From Xiphophorus maculatus (lineage: Eukaryota > Chordata > Actinopteri > Cyprinodontiformes > Poeciliidae), in contig NC_036457.1 of NCBI RefSeq assembly GCF_002775205.1, positions 6,774,024 to 6,838,023 of the forward strand: a DNA stretch of 64,000 bases. The letters run 5' to 3'. A model generated the notes under the pieces. That model was not told the DNA's origin. It worked only from the letters and a program-made list of their open reading frames with translations, and did not search any database. Shown one piece after another: positions 1 through 12,400 of this stretch; within the stretch, counting starts at the first letter, position 1; each line of letters opens with the position of its first letter. The translations under genes and the position numbers were made by a program.

Positions 1-434
1 TAGAGGGTGCAACCCGACACTTTATAGATTTGGTTTTGTTAAAACATTTTCCTTCCTACTCACAGTGGTATTACTTTATGTTGGTCCAACATAAAGTAAT
101 CCAAACAAACATTCTGAAATATGCAGTAAGGTGACAAAGAGTGAAATAGTTTGAGAAGTGTGAATTATTTTGTAATGCATTGCAGGGATCATTTGAAAGA
201 GATCAACTACAATATATTGAAGCTGAAGATATAATATTTGCTCATCATACTTTTATCTTTTATGTATTAGTAACCTCTGACGAAGAACAATTCCTAATAT
301 TAAAAATAAAACGTTTCTGTTTCTTATAACAGCCTAAGTAATGTTTGCAAAACATGAATTATTTCAATTAAACATTTTTGAGCAACCTGTTCATCGGGAT
401 AGACTGGTTCAGAATGCAAACGCATCTTTCCGTT

Positions 435-468
435 GCATTCTGGGAGATGTAGGAGGAAACCGGAAGTG
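435..468 (+). promoter_or_regulatory. slc35a1 proximal promoter: ZNF143-like and ETS/GABP-like sites
   Basis: About 140-170 bases upstream of the slc35a1 start codon, 435-454 resembles the ZNF143/STAF element, with the recognisable core GCATTCTGGGA followed by TGTAG. Bases 460-468 read CCGGAAGTG, an exact ETS-family (GABP) consensus. Such pairs are common in TATA-less housekeeping promoters, and I see no TATA box between here and the start codon. The assignment is by motif only. Bases 1-434 contain nothing else I recognise. Confidence 0.5.
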
Positions 469-603
469 AAGTTTTTTGTTGTGCTGCTGGTTTGGCCACT
501 TTAATCGTTTAACTCCTGGTAGCTCTTCTGGTATATATGGCATGTAACAGGGGGAAGGTAACTGACTTCATTTCTTCTAGGACGGACATAAAGTTGTACG
601 AAA

Positions 604-3600
604 ATGGCCGTAGGTAAGTCATTCACCTTATTTTTTTCCCCTCTGTAGTTATCACACTCTAGCAGGCTAGTGCTAGCTGCCGTGGCGTTTAGGGCTGAAG
701 TAAAATTAGAATAAAGTAAAAAATATTCGCAACTAAAGCTTCTATAATACAGATCACTGTTCGCGCCACCGTTCTTCTTCTTAATAAAGTATTAACATTG
801 AAAATGTCTACATTACATGCTATAAATAACTACATTTTGAACGTTTTTCTCCGCAGAAAACGTGAGTGTGGTCTTCAAGCTGTACTGCCTGGCAGTGATG
901 ACGCTGGTGGCAGCTACGTACACTGTGGCATTAAGGTACACACGGACCATTTCATCAGGGGCCCTGTACTTCTCTACCACAGCGGTGTGCATCACTGAGG
1001 TCATTAAATTAATTCTGAGCCTTGGGATGCTGGCTAAGTAAGTGTTTATCACATTTGATACAGTGCTGGATATATGTATTTACGTCTCTTTGAATTAGAA
1101 TATAATGGAACATTTTATTTCAGTAAATAAATGGATCTTATATGAATTCTCTACACATTGAAATATTTTAAGTGTTTATTTATGATCAATTAGATGATTA
1201 TGGCTTACAGCTAGTAAAATCCCCAAAAATCAGTCTCTGAAAATTTGACAACTATTAAAAATATTACAGAAATGCTTACAGAAAACAGCGTATTCTCCTA
1301 AAGATAATTGTTAAAGAAGCTAGGTGTTCAGAGTGCTGTATCAAATATATTGATGGAAAGTTAAGTGGAAGAAAACATGCACTAGAGAAAGGAGCAGTAA
1401 CAGGCATAACCTTTCCTTTGAAAGGATTGCTAGACACAATCAATGATATAGAAGAGGAAAATTAACAGGACATGATTTGCAGCTGGAGTCTGTGTTGCAA
1501 AAGCCACCCAGCACAAATATATCCAGGATTTGATTGTTTCATTCCATGTGACATCTGTCTCTGGTTCCAGAGACCGAATCGTCTTTCCAGGAATAATGAG
1601 GAAAATCACTGGTTTGTTGCTCAGTGGTGTTTTTTGTTTGTTTGTTTTCAAATTTCAAGCTCTATGCAACTGTCTGAGAGGACATTTTAGATCACTTCCC
1701 TTACATGCTTTATGGAAATTCTGATTTCATATTTCAGTGCATTCTCCTCACTGTCAAAAACACAAAAACCGTATTTATTGTTCTTAGTCTCTGAATGACA
1801 ATTTGATTGGTTAGCAACCCTGCCTGACCTAAACCCACAGATCTTTTATGGGGACCTAACAAGATGACAGAAAGACATCAAGCGCACCAATGTAGATTAG
1901 CATATGCTGCAATTAAAAAGAACCTTTGACCTCAATACCTCGGCTGTGCCGCAGGCACACCTCCTCCATGCAAAGCTGAATTTATACAGTTGTTCATGCG
2001 TAAGTTTCCCTTGCTGAGTGTTGAGTGCATAACCTGCACCGTACATGGATTACCATTTGCCTTTAAGTTGATGTTCTCAAAATTGGATTACTAGTGCAGT
2101 CTTGCACAGTGTGTCCCATTTCAGACCTTCAGGGGGAAAGGTCTGCATGCTTCAGATGTTTCCCTTCATCAGTGTTCATAGTTAGAATAGAGATAACACG
2201 TGTCCCTACAACTATATTATAAGCTGTTGTGCTTCCACTATTTAACTGACTATGCACCCTAAAGTTTATGGATATAATTCAATTCAATAAAATTGAATAA
2301 AACTTTATTTATCCCAAAAGGACAATTAAATTAAATCAAATGCCTTTGATTTCACTCCAAAAGTTAAATCAAACTTTGGAGTTTGATTTAATTCCAAAGT
2401 TAAATTAGCTTGATTTAGCTTTGTCATTTAGACATATAGCTTTAAATGACATTAAAGCTAATTCGATTTAGTAATGAAGGGGCATTTGGGACCAGCTTAA
2501 ATGAGGTATATGTGCAGATGACTTTCAAAGATTTTTTTGGTTTGTTTTATACATTTTATTGTACGGCGTCTACATGGTATTTAAAATTCTTAATCAGATT
2601 TTAATTTTTAAAAATTTTTTCCACAACACCCTTCAGAATACTTCTTAAATATTTCCAAGATCTGTACACTTTTCGCCACTTAACTAGTTCTGTATAGTTT
2701 GGGCAATTTCAGCCAACATTTATCACATTCTGCTCATTCAGGACATTACAGGTTTGTCTTTAGGCATTGACATCTTCTATGGTTTATGAAATATTTGCCT
2801 TTTTGTGACACTCTTTCCAAACCTAATCCCAACCTTAATTTCAGCCCTCCTTCCAACGCTCTCATAGGTGTCTATTAAACTTTTTTTTTTTTTTGCAAAT
2901 TAAGCTATTCTAAACAACTAGCTTTTCCCTACTAAAAAGTGTGTCGTGCACTATCATGCTTTCATAATAGAAGCAGAAAAATCTTCTGTGTTTACAATAT
3001 TTTTCTCAAAGCAGAAAAACTGAGAGCTGCTAAACTGGTTCTTCTTTTTGGTACAATAGGATCACGTTATGTATTGTTGCCATATTTGTTCTTCCATAAC
3101 TGTGCTAAAAAAAACAATCTTAATTGTCCTGTTTTTTTCAATGTCTCTAGAGAAACGAGTAGCATCGTACGGTTCAAGAACATGATAGTGGAGCAGATCA
3201 TCTACAGCCCAAAGGAACTGCTGAAGCTGAGTGTGCCTTCGTTAGTGTATGCAGTTCAGAACAACATGGCCTTCATTGCACTCAGTAACCTTGATGCAGC
3301 AGTTTATCAGGTAAGATGAGCTCTGTTCTTCCAATTGTAACTAACTTGTAAAAAAAAAAAAAAAAGAGTGAGAGAGAGACAGAAATTTCTGGAATCATGT
3401 CCATTTTATTTTTACATGTTTTGACTACTTGTGTCCTGGGACAAATTGCTAAAGAGAAAAGACACTTTAGAATATGGACATGGACATGTTGAGTTAATTG
3501 ACACAAACAGGAGAACTTACACAACTAAATTGAAAGTCTGTCACTGGTATGAAACTTACCATGTTATACAGGAAGTAATAAAAACAAGTAGAGCAAATAA

Positions 3601-5748
3601 ATGCTGTTAGAAACTTATAGTTTATAGGAACCACACTATCTTGGGTCCAGAGATGGTGCCTGAGCATCCATCACTTATACAGGTCCAGGGTCAGAAGAAA
3701 AGGGCAGCCAACATCTCTGCAGGCCTCACACATCCTGGACACAAACTGTTTAGACTTTTACCTTCAGTTCAGCGCCACAGAGGAAGTTTGCAAAGCCCAG
3801 CCATCACAGAGACTGTTTATTTCCTCAGGCTGTATCTCTGAGCGCAATGAACACTTTATGACTCCGAGATTAGTCAGCTACTCTGTTGTAAAATGAGATA
3901 TGAATATTTGCATTGTCATATCTCCTCTGTTTTTATATATAACAGCTGCAAATACATGTACATGCTGTTCCTTCATCCTTATTTCATGTAAAATTTCCAG
4001 ATTTATGCTTGATGTTTATATTCTGAGTGGTTTTTTTTTCAGTCATAAAGTTAAATTGTGCATAAAAGCTGATTGTAGGAACAAGGCTGCAAGAACATCT
4101 TTGATAAATGGTGTTATTTTATTTATATTATATTTATATATTATATATTTATAATAATATAAATATTATTTGTATAATATTTATATTATTATATAGTTAT
4201 ATTATTTCAAAATTATATATTTATAGTATTGCCATTATGAGACAATAGTTTATTATTACTCTTATTTCTTTTTAAGCTAATAAACATTCTGGGCTTCTGG
4301 ATATAAATTTCCTTATATCTCTAGTGTTATCAGGATATGAAATGCTTGTAAAGCTTTACAAAAATGCCCGTCTTTAGATCGGTTTTGTGTTTTGCTGTTT
4401 AGGTGACTTATCAGCTGAAGATCCCTTGCACGGCCTTGTGTACAGTCCTCATGCTGAACCGCTCTCTCAGCCGGCTGCAGTGGTTTTCTGTTTTCATGCT
4501 TTGTGGTGGCGTAACGCTGGTTCAGTGGAAGCCTGCAGAAGCTACCAAAGTTCAGGTACGGTTGCCATCAGGTGTGTTTTGTCTGTTCTGGTGAGGCTGT
4601 GTTTACTAGTTTTTCTTTTCTGCTGCAGATTGAGCAGAATCCCTTTATTGGGTTCATGGCTATTGCTGTGGCTGTCCTCTGCTCTGGATTTGCAGGTAAA
4701 ATTGAGAGCTAGACCCTTTGAAAGAGACAGATGTTTTTAACCCATTGGTTAAGTTAGTTTTATTTCTCTTTCTGTAATCAAGGTGTGTACTTTGAGAAAG
4801 TGTTGAAGAGCTCAGATACATCCCTGTGGGTCAGAAACATTCAGATGTACCTCTCTGGCATTGTGGTGACCCTGATTGGAGTCTTCATCAACGATGGAGA
4901 AAAGGTCATGGAGAAAGGCTTCTTCTATGGCTACACACCATGGGTGTGCTTGGTTGTATGTAAGTATTTGGAAAGCCGCTGATGAATTAAGTCTAAAGTA
5001 TTAAATTTGTTTGACACTGCTTCTGGTGCTTTTGCAGTTCTGGCCAGTGTTGGCGGTCTTTACACATCCGTAGTGGTGAAGTATACGGACAACATCATGA
5101 AGGGCTTTTCAGCTGCAGCGGCCATTGTTCTCTCAACAGTTGCATCTGTCCTGTTGTTTGGACTGCAGATAAGTATGTTTCTTTCCCACACACACATTAT
5201 TAGCAGACTGAATTAAGAATGTTAGCAGATTCTAGCCATCTCAGTACATGGGAGCATTTGACACAGAAAAGGAATCCAGCTTTAGGATGTTTAAGGATTA
5301 AACAGTGTAGTACATATGCAAACAGGTTATTGAGTCGGTAAATGACTGACAGCCTCATGTAATTTGCAGAATATCATTACTTTATGTACTTATCTTGTAT
5401 TTAAGGTAAATATTTTTGGTCAAAAACCCCAAAGTCTATGGCTAGCTGGTGTAATTTTTAGGAAAATCTTGGTTTTTAGAAAAGTAAATATTCTTATGCA
5501 TGAATACTTTTAAGATCATCGCTTATAAACAAAAGTTAAGAAGGTTTGATATTTTTTTTAAATGCCTTTTTGGTTTTTGCAAACTAATTTTATTTTCTTC
5601 TTTTGCAGCAATCACATTTGCTTCTGGAGCGTTGCTGGTGTGTGTTTCCATTTACCTCTATGGACTTCCAAAGCAGGACACATCCAAAGTGACCCGGCCA
5701 GATAAAGCGACAGACTCCGAACTTAAACAGAAACTAATCAGTGTGTGA
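604..5748 (+). CDS. slc35a1: CMP-sialic acid transporter (solute carrier family 35 member A1), 8 coding exons
   Basis: Golgi antiporter that brings CMP-sialic acid into the lumen in exchange for CMP, supplying sialyltransferases. Coding exons, read from splice sites and frame, are 604-613, 857-1037, 3151-3310, 4403-4555, 4629-4695, 4783-4959, 5038-5172 and 5609-5748. Together they make 1,023 nt, or 340 residues (human protein 337). All introns are GT-AG and the frame is continuous. Family hallmarks include [13 protein letters not shown] in exon 2, [18 protein letters not shown] in exon 3, and [18 protein letters not shown] in exon 7. The protein is hydrophobic throughout, as expected for ten membrane helices, and ends in a short polar cytosolic tail. 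The start ATG follows GAAA and exon 1 codes only 10 nt. Intron 2 (1038-3150) and intron 3 (3311-4402) contain transposon debris listed separately. Intron 7 (5173-5608) shows nothing notable. Identification rests on whole-length resemblance. Confidence 0.97.
1140..1730 (+). mobile_element. decayed Tc1/mariner transposon fragment in slc35a1 intron 2
   Basis: The stretch follows, in order, the body of a Tc1-like element widespread in teleosts. It has a terminal-repeat-like AT-rich start, then text resembling the transposase helix-turn-helix region (AAAGAAGCTAGGTGTTCAGA near 1313), then a later part beginning CAAAAGCCACCCAGCACA near 1497. Many indels and stops leave no open transposase. Recognition is from memory of the family, so the exact subfamily is not assigned. 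Confidence 0.6.
2281..2470. repeat. hairpin-rich AT repeat in slc35a1 intron 2
   Basis: The segment opens with a motif common in fish introns (AAACTTTATTTATCCCAAAA, near 2300). It then has a perfect 12-bp inverted repeat: arm TTAAATCAAACT at 2364-2375, four-base loop, second arm 2380-2391. A longer imperfect inverted repeat follows at about 2407-2455, with arms containing TTAGCTTT and AAAGCTAA. It is probably a small non-autonomous DNA element or its remains. Confidence 0.4.
3640..3870 (+). mobile_element. 3' end fragment of an L2/Rex-like LINE ORF2 in slc35a1 intron 3
   Basis: Translated on the plus strand, 3700-3770 gives [20 protein letters not shown]. This matches the C-terminal block of teleost L2/Rex1-type reverse transcriptase ORFs, which typically read RAANI..DPSHPGHxLFxLLPSGRRYR. 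The frame then shifts, and the remaining text (near 3800-3860) still resembles the family tail. It is a 5'-truncated, decayed copy in the same orientation as slc35a1. Confidence 0.6.
4118..4225. repeat. AT-only tract with alternating TATA/TTTATA units
   Basis: About 100 bases made almost wholly of A and T, with interrupted TATATTTATA and ATAATATTTA units on both strands. It is self-complementary and could fold or slip. It lies in slc35a1 intron 3, about 180 bases before exon 4. It is low-complexity DNA with no evident gene function. Confidence 0.6.
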
Positions 5749-6297
5749 GTCACAAACTCTCACCAAAGGACTCAGAAGAATCATGTATGTTTTCTGTTGA
5801 CCTGCAGGACTTCATGGGGTGATTAGAGAGACATTTTCCACATCAACACTGAACTGGGTCCGCACTATGTTTGGTTAAATTTGCTCCTCCCTTCATGCAC
5901 ATGGGATAGATGATTACGCTTTGAATTAACAGCTATTTCAACATAATCTCTCTTTTTGTGCTACAAGAAGTTCAGCTGACACAAACAGAGGGGTAGGTGG
6001 CTCTTAGTAGTTTCCTGATTGTAACGTTTTTTGATAATCTGAGGAAGTGGGTTGCGGTCTGTGAATTAATATTTAGTGAAGTACTACATCTGTACAGGAG
6101 GCACATAAACAAGACAACTTCACATACTGAAGGATATTCTTAACTGTGCAAAGTGTTATCAGAGGTTCAATTAAAGCCTGCAGGTGCATAGGAGACATCA
6201 GACTTAAAAGGACAGTGCATGTTTGATTTTTATTGAACCTCTTAAGTGTCTTTTGTATCAATGTTTCATTGTGTTTTTAACTGTTATTCTAAAACGT

Positions 6298-6303
6298 ATT
6301 AAA
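6298..6303 (+). promoter_or_regulatory. polyadenylation signal (ATTAAA) of slc35a1
   Basis: ATTAAA lies 550 bases after the slc35a1 stop codon. It is the best signal before the convergent rars2 3' end. Cleavage would be expected near 6315-6330. The 5749-6297 stretch is therefore read as slc35a1 3' UTR, and no coding potential is seen there. Confidence 0.5.
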
Positions 6304-6340
6304 TTGTAGACACGGTAGAAGTTTGTATGCATTTTTAAAT

Positions 6341-6346
6341 TTTATT
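6341..6346 (-). promoter_or_regulatory. polyadenylation signal (AATAAA) of rars2
   Basis: TTTATT on the plus strand reads AATAAA on the minus strand, 57 bases beyond the rars2 stop codon. This implies a very short 3' UTR for rars2 and a cleavage site that nearly touches that of slc35a1. Confidence 0.5.
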
Positions 6347-6402
6347 TGGAAAAATATAGGATTTTACATGTATTCACTACCAAAGAGCTTTAAAGGTTTA
6401 GT

Positions 6403-9400
6403 TTACATTTTTTGAACTGGTGTGATTCCAAGTATTCTCATCCCGCTGGCCAGAACGGAGCGTGCTGCACTGAACAGTCGTAACCTTGCCTGCATAGTGA
6501 ACAAAAAGACATTTTAAAATGTTTTTATGTAATTTTGCATATTCAAGTACAGTTAGAAGTGCTTTGTTATAAACCTGTGCAACATCTGGAGGACTTCCTT
6601 TCACTGGCAGCTCTCTGTGTGCTGAAGCGATGAAGTGGCTGTAAGGTACAGAGTTCTAATAAAACTATGAACAGGTGTGTCTATTCAAAGTTCTGAACCT
6701 TTGCAGGACTAACCCTCAAACCAAACATCCGGTTCCTTACCTCAGCTTCAGTAAAAAGTTGACTAGGTATTTGGGCTGCAGGTCCTGGTCCGACTGATAC
6801 AACACCTCATCGTAACTACAAACGGATTAATATTTAACTGGTAGATTGTGATGTTGTTACAGTCTTCCACAGCACAGTGGAAGGTTGTATGCTTACCGAA
6901 GGAGGTGCTGAAGGATGGCGACACCGGTCCGGTCACACAGGCAGGATGGGTTGAACGCAGCTGCCTCCACACCTTCATTCCTCTGCATTAGACTGCCAAA
7001 ACATTACAGTTTGTATGATTGATTTATGTTATACGTCCTGTTAGTCCTGTTTTTTCAAAAAGCAAAACTACGGATGGATTCATGACACACAGATATTTCA
7101 AGCATTTACTGCTGTTAATTTGATGAATATAGGCATAGGGTTTCTTAGAAAGTTGGAATATTTCACAAGATCAATTAGAAGATTTTTAATCAAACAAATA
7201 CACAGAAACTCTTTTGGTTGTGGGTTCCTTTGGATTACATAATTGCATCAATGCAGCAGGACATGGAGGTGCTCAGTCTATTGAACAACCTGAAACTGCA
7301 CCAACCGCAGCAGTTAAAGTAGGTCTATAAATCATTACTGAACGTGAAAACTTCAATTCTGTGCCTCTCCATCCAGACCCTGGGACATTACTGCACTTTT
7401 TCCTTCCACTAAACATTCAATTAATATCTTTTGATACAGTCAGCTTTCTTTAGCAATTATGTTTAGTGTTTTACTCTGAAGTGAAGGGTATGAACAGCAT
7501 TTGCTGAATTCAAGTCAGGAGTCTTTCCCAAGATTATACAAAATAACTTTTTTGTGATTAATTTTGTGTAATCATCTGTAAGCCATAATATGAATCATAC
7601 TGCTATAAATAACCATACCTAAATCTTTATAACAACTCATGCTTACCTGCAGAGTCGGGCATGTGTGTATTGCAAGAAGACCCCAGTGTCACCTTGAGCC
7701 TGCAGCATCCGATCCCAGTCAAATTTATAATCAGACCGAAGGGGACCTTTAAAATCCTGTTAATACAACAGTGGGAAAAAAATCATTTTCCTGTCAACAA
7801 GCAAAACAACTCGTGGGATTTTGTGAAAATCTATTGTGATGCTTCACCTGGACTATTAGTGCACTGATTCCCACTTTCTCTGCTGTGTCTTTTGGGTTTT
7901 CCAGTTCCTTCGTTGCTGTGGAAAGATTGATTATGGGTGTTACTGCCTCAAACTATTTCACTCCTACTAAATGATAAGCTTCTTATTCTGGTCATCATTG
8001 TTTCTATTTTAAAAGAACATGCTTTTTATTCCCATATTAACCACAGCAATTTAGATGAAAAACATCTAAACTGTCACTCCCAAGATTAACCTGATCAATA
8101 CATTTTCAGAGTGAGTCTGCCATGAGTTGTGAAAGAAAAGCCAACAGTCTGCTATATTTGTCAGTTAGTGGTGGAAAAATTTGATACTTTTTTATGTTCT
8201 CTATTTTTATTGTTTTTTTGTTTTGTTTTTTGCCAGCAATTAGAGCACATACAGCATAGATTAGAAAACAGTCTGTTACCAATTTAACTGAAATTAGTTC
8301 TGCAGAAGCAGGATCTTGCTTCTGTTCTGTAGGACTGTCAGAATGCTGCACTGCAGGACCATGCAGACCAAGTTAGATTATATAAAACATGCAAGGGATC
8401 ACAGAGACTCATTAATAACTGGAATATACTAAAAAAAAATTTTTTTAAACTAGATTTGTGATCATGTGCTGCAGCAGTATTACTTTTTTTTACAAGTATA
8501 AGTACTGAGATCCAAGCATGTAGCAATATTTAACAGCAGCTAATGATCTGAAATGCTAAATTACTTAAATGTGGACGGCCTTACTATTGGATTGGTTCAT
8601 GTTGTGGAGCATCCTGGCCCGAGCTTCGTCCAGCACATCCTCCAGAAACACCACCTCACCCGTCCTGGTCTTCATGCCCTGCACCAGGCCGAAAGACACA
8701 TGCCGACACCTGATAACACAACCACACCTAAATATGAATTCAAATTTAAAGCTGTTGACTTCTACAAGATACAGTAACATGAATATCAATTAAATTAAGG
8801 AAGCACACACATATTTAAAGAGCTTAAGCTATTTTCTAGAGTATAAGGAAACTGAATTATAAAGAGCTGTTAACTTAATAAGTGGTATATAGAGAAACAG
8901 TCACATGTAATAGGAATAAAGTGTTTCTCACTGATTTGCTTACAGGCAATAATGTTACTGTTTTGTGTCAGTCTTTATGAAACATTTCTGAAGCCACTCA
9001 TAATCAACTTCAGATGTGATTTTATAAAGTCAGGACATTCTGGGATTAAGTGATTTATTTCCTGGTCATCTTGTTATTCCTCTTGGCTTTCTTGCCAAAG
9101 GTGGAACATGTTCTGTACATCTGCAGGTACAGATGTACAGGATGCTGAGGCACACAGTTATTACCTTTCAGCCCAAGAATTCCCCATTGTCAGGAGAATG
9201 TGGAACAACTGGTTGAAGTGATTCTCCTGGCTTTTGTCTGTCTGAAAAGAAAAGAAAAAACAGATTAACCAGGAGAATTAAATGGTAGTTATGCAGGTGG
9301 AAAATGTGAGTTGGCAGTTTAAGATCTCCACACACAACTGACCATACATGAAAATCAGGTTTTCACACATAGTGAAAACCTGATTTTTTGCATTTCAAAT

Positions 9401-12400
9401 TTCTATAGTTTTTCAGGTTCAAATTTCTATTTTTTTCTAGCAGTTTCTAGAACATTCTGCACATGTGTACACAATTTTCACCGTAACTGCTTAAATTGTT
9501 GTCTTCTGGAGATTATACAAATCATGATACAGCACAACTGAAAAACCACTTTATCCAGCTATAAATGCAAAATTCTTTAAAGTACAATTTGCAAAGTTTG
9601 CCATCTTTTGTAAAATACGTTGTTTCACTAGATGTGGTTTAAGGACAATTGTTTCAACTACATTTTCTTTTTCCATACTTATCCAGACTTGAGAAAACAG
9701 TCAAACAAAAATCCAGACTTTTCAAAACTATGTAGGAACCCTGACATCTAGATACATTCATAGCTTCTTAAGGCACAACGTCCAGAGAAGGTTCATTTCA
9801 TTTAGGAAATTCTCCTATTTATTTAATGCAGCAGATGTAGACAGAAACCTAATTAAAGCAACATGAAAGAAAAAGTAGATAAAAATAATAACTGATTTCT
9901 TTCAGCTCTTACCACATAAATCATATCATCAAAGCAGTACTTTTCCTTTCTGCTGATAGCTGCAGCAATGTCCCTGTGAGAGAAAACATTTCAGTGCCTT
10001 AATCTAATAATTTCAGATTTCAGAATAAAACACATTAAACATTCACTAAAACAACCTATGCGCTGATCTGCAGACCCTCTCAGAGGTATACATCCTGTGC
10101 TGGGTTTAAATCTTGCTTGCACTTACCTGGTGATGTAGAGGGTCGTTCCGTCACTGCGGAGTATTGTACAGATGTTACTCATGTCTCCATTTGGGGAGAG
10201 ATCAACCACGCTGGTTCCCTTCCTGTTAACACAATAATAGATACATATATAAATTATACATGCAAAAAAAGAGAGAAAAAGTCAAAACATAATAAATACA
10301 ACAAACCTGTTTGTCTCTAGCAAAATTATTCTATATGGTTACACTTTCACTGTTCAGCATCCATAATTAATTTTCAGTTTGACCACTGCAGCATTGTCCA
10401 GACCGTAATTAGATGAAGTCCTTTGACAGGGACGTGGTCGAGCTTGCTGGTAATTTTCTTGGCTTTTTAAACCACCAGTTTTTTCCAGATACAGGAAAAA
10501 ACAGGTGAAACAGCTGAATTCAATTCACAATACTACTTAAAATCTTTTTGTTCTGCACTGTTCGCCTATTAAATCAGCAAATAAATGTTCGAAGGCCCAC
10601 ACTACATCCCTGCATGTGGACAATGGATAATTAAGTTTACAAACATAAAAAAGACAGTTCAGTCTCTGCAAATGGGGTTAAATCTGCTTGGTAATCAGAT
10701 CTCTGTTTAAATCAAATTAAAACACAGTCAACCAAGGTCCTGAGATACTAGTCCAAAATCTAACCTTATTGTAAATGCTATGCTCTTCTGGTGGGTCCTT
10801 ACGAGGCTCAAAATAAATAAGCTCCTTTGTCTGACAAATGAAGGTCCAGGAAGTAATCATCACACTGTAAGAGCCTGTAATCGATTACTAAGATACTATT
10901 TTGAACCTTTAATGAAAAGACAGAAAAACAGTATCATCAGAAAACAATATAATTACTTTCTAGAAATATTCTTTAGCTGTCTACATTTAAAAAAAGGCAT
11001 GACAGAACACAATCATGAGGTTTCAGGAAAACATGACCATGCAAAAAATGTTGGCCACTGATTGTTTAAATTAAACGTAACGCTTTTAGCACTTTTGGGC
11101 CTTTTTTCTAAAAAAAAAAAAAACAACAAAAAGAAAAACAGGACAAGTAGTTTTAAAAAATATTATTATTATTTATCTACACCTGAACATAAGACCTAAA
11201 TGTATTTCATAACCTTAAAATGAACCCTAGGCAGCTGTTGCCCTGAACCGTGTTAATACAAGTTGCCACCAGGGGCTGGCATCAGCACATCTGTGTCTCT
11301 AACAAACCAGAGAAAATGACTTTTTTTAAATCAAATGCTAAGTTGAGGCATGAACAGTATGGTACTTAAATATTCATATACATTTACACCTAAATGTTCA
11401 GCAATTTGAGATGTCTTTTTACAAGCTTACTGTTCTTGTTCAAACATGGTCATTTCCAGATCATGAAAACTTAAGAGTAATGACAACTGACAAATTTTAC
11501 TCAAAACCCCCAGATCAGTCCTTGGTGATTTAATATGCTAACAATAGTGATGTCAGGATGCATTCACCCTGATGTCATAGCTGTGCACAACAGGTTAGGA
11601 GAAGCATAATTCAATCTTAAATCTAATACATTTGCATCAGTGCCATCCCTAAAGGCCACAAGTGCAGTTATGAATGAAGGCATCTACATACTCTGAGGTT
11701 TTCAGCAGACCTCGGCTCTGCAGCTCCCGGATCACCTCCTGGGTTTGGGCTTGGTGAAATGACTCCCCGCTGTATACATCAAAGTGGACTCCTAACCTCT
11801 GTTGAAAATTCAAAAAACAAAAAAAGTCTGAATAACCTCATGTTTCACACTGAGTTTGTGTTTCAGAGAGAGAACTGACCTTGTAAATATGCTGATACTC
11901 TTTCACTGTGATCTCCCGGAACTGTTGCCATAATGACATGGCCTGGTTTTCATGCTGCTCCAGCTGTCTAAAGAAGTCTTTAGCTGCAAGTTTGATATCT
12001 TCACTGTGCTCCGCTTCTTTGTTCACTTGAACATAAACCTGAAGTACAGAAGACAGCAAATAATACCATAAAATCCATTGTACTATGAATCCAAAGGCAA
12101 CAGTCAACTGTCTTTTAGAACTGAAATCTGTGAATGAAAGCAAATACTTAATAAATATACTCAAATTCAGAACTAAAAGCAAGGAAGGAAGGAAAAAAAA
12201 ATACCCACCTCAAACAAATGCTGTAATGGATTTTCCTTTAATTTTTCCATGCACCCAAACCTGCTAAATCCAGCTCCCAACAAACCTGAAAATTCAAGTC
12301 AGTTCACATTTGTCAAGTAGTAATTTCACTTCCAGGAGCATATGTGGCACAACACACTCACCAAACTGCATGCCCCAGTCTCCCAGGTAGTTCATTCGGA

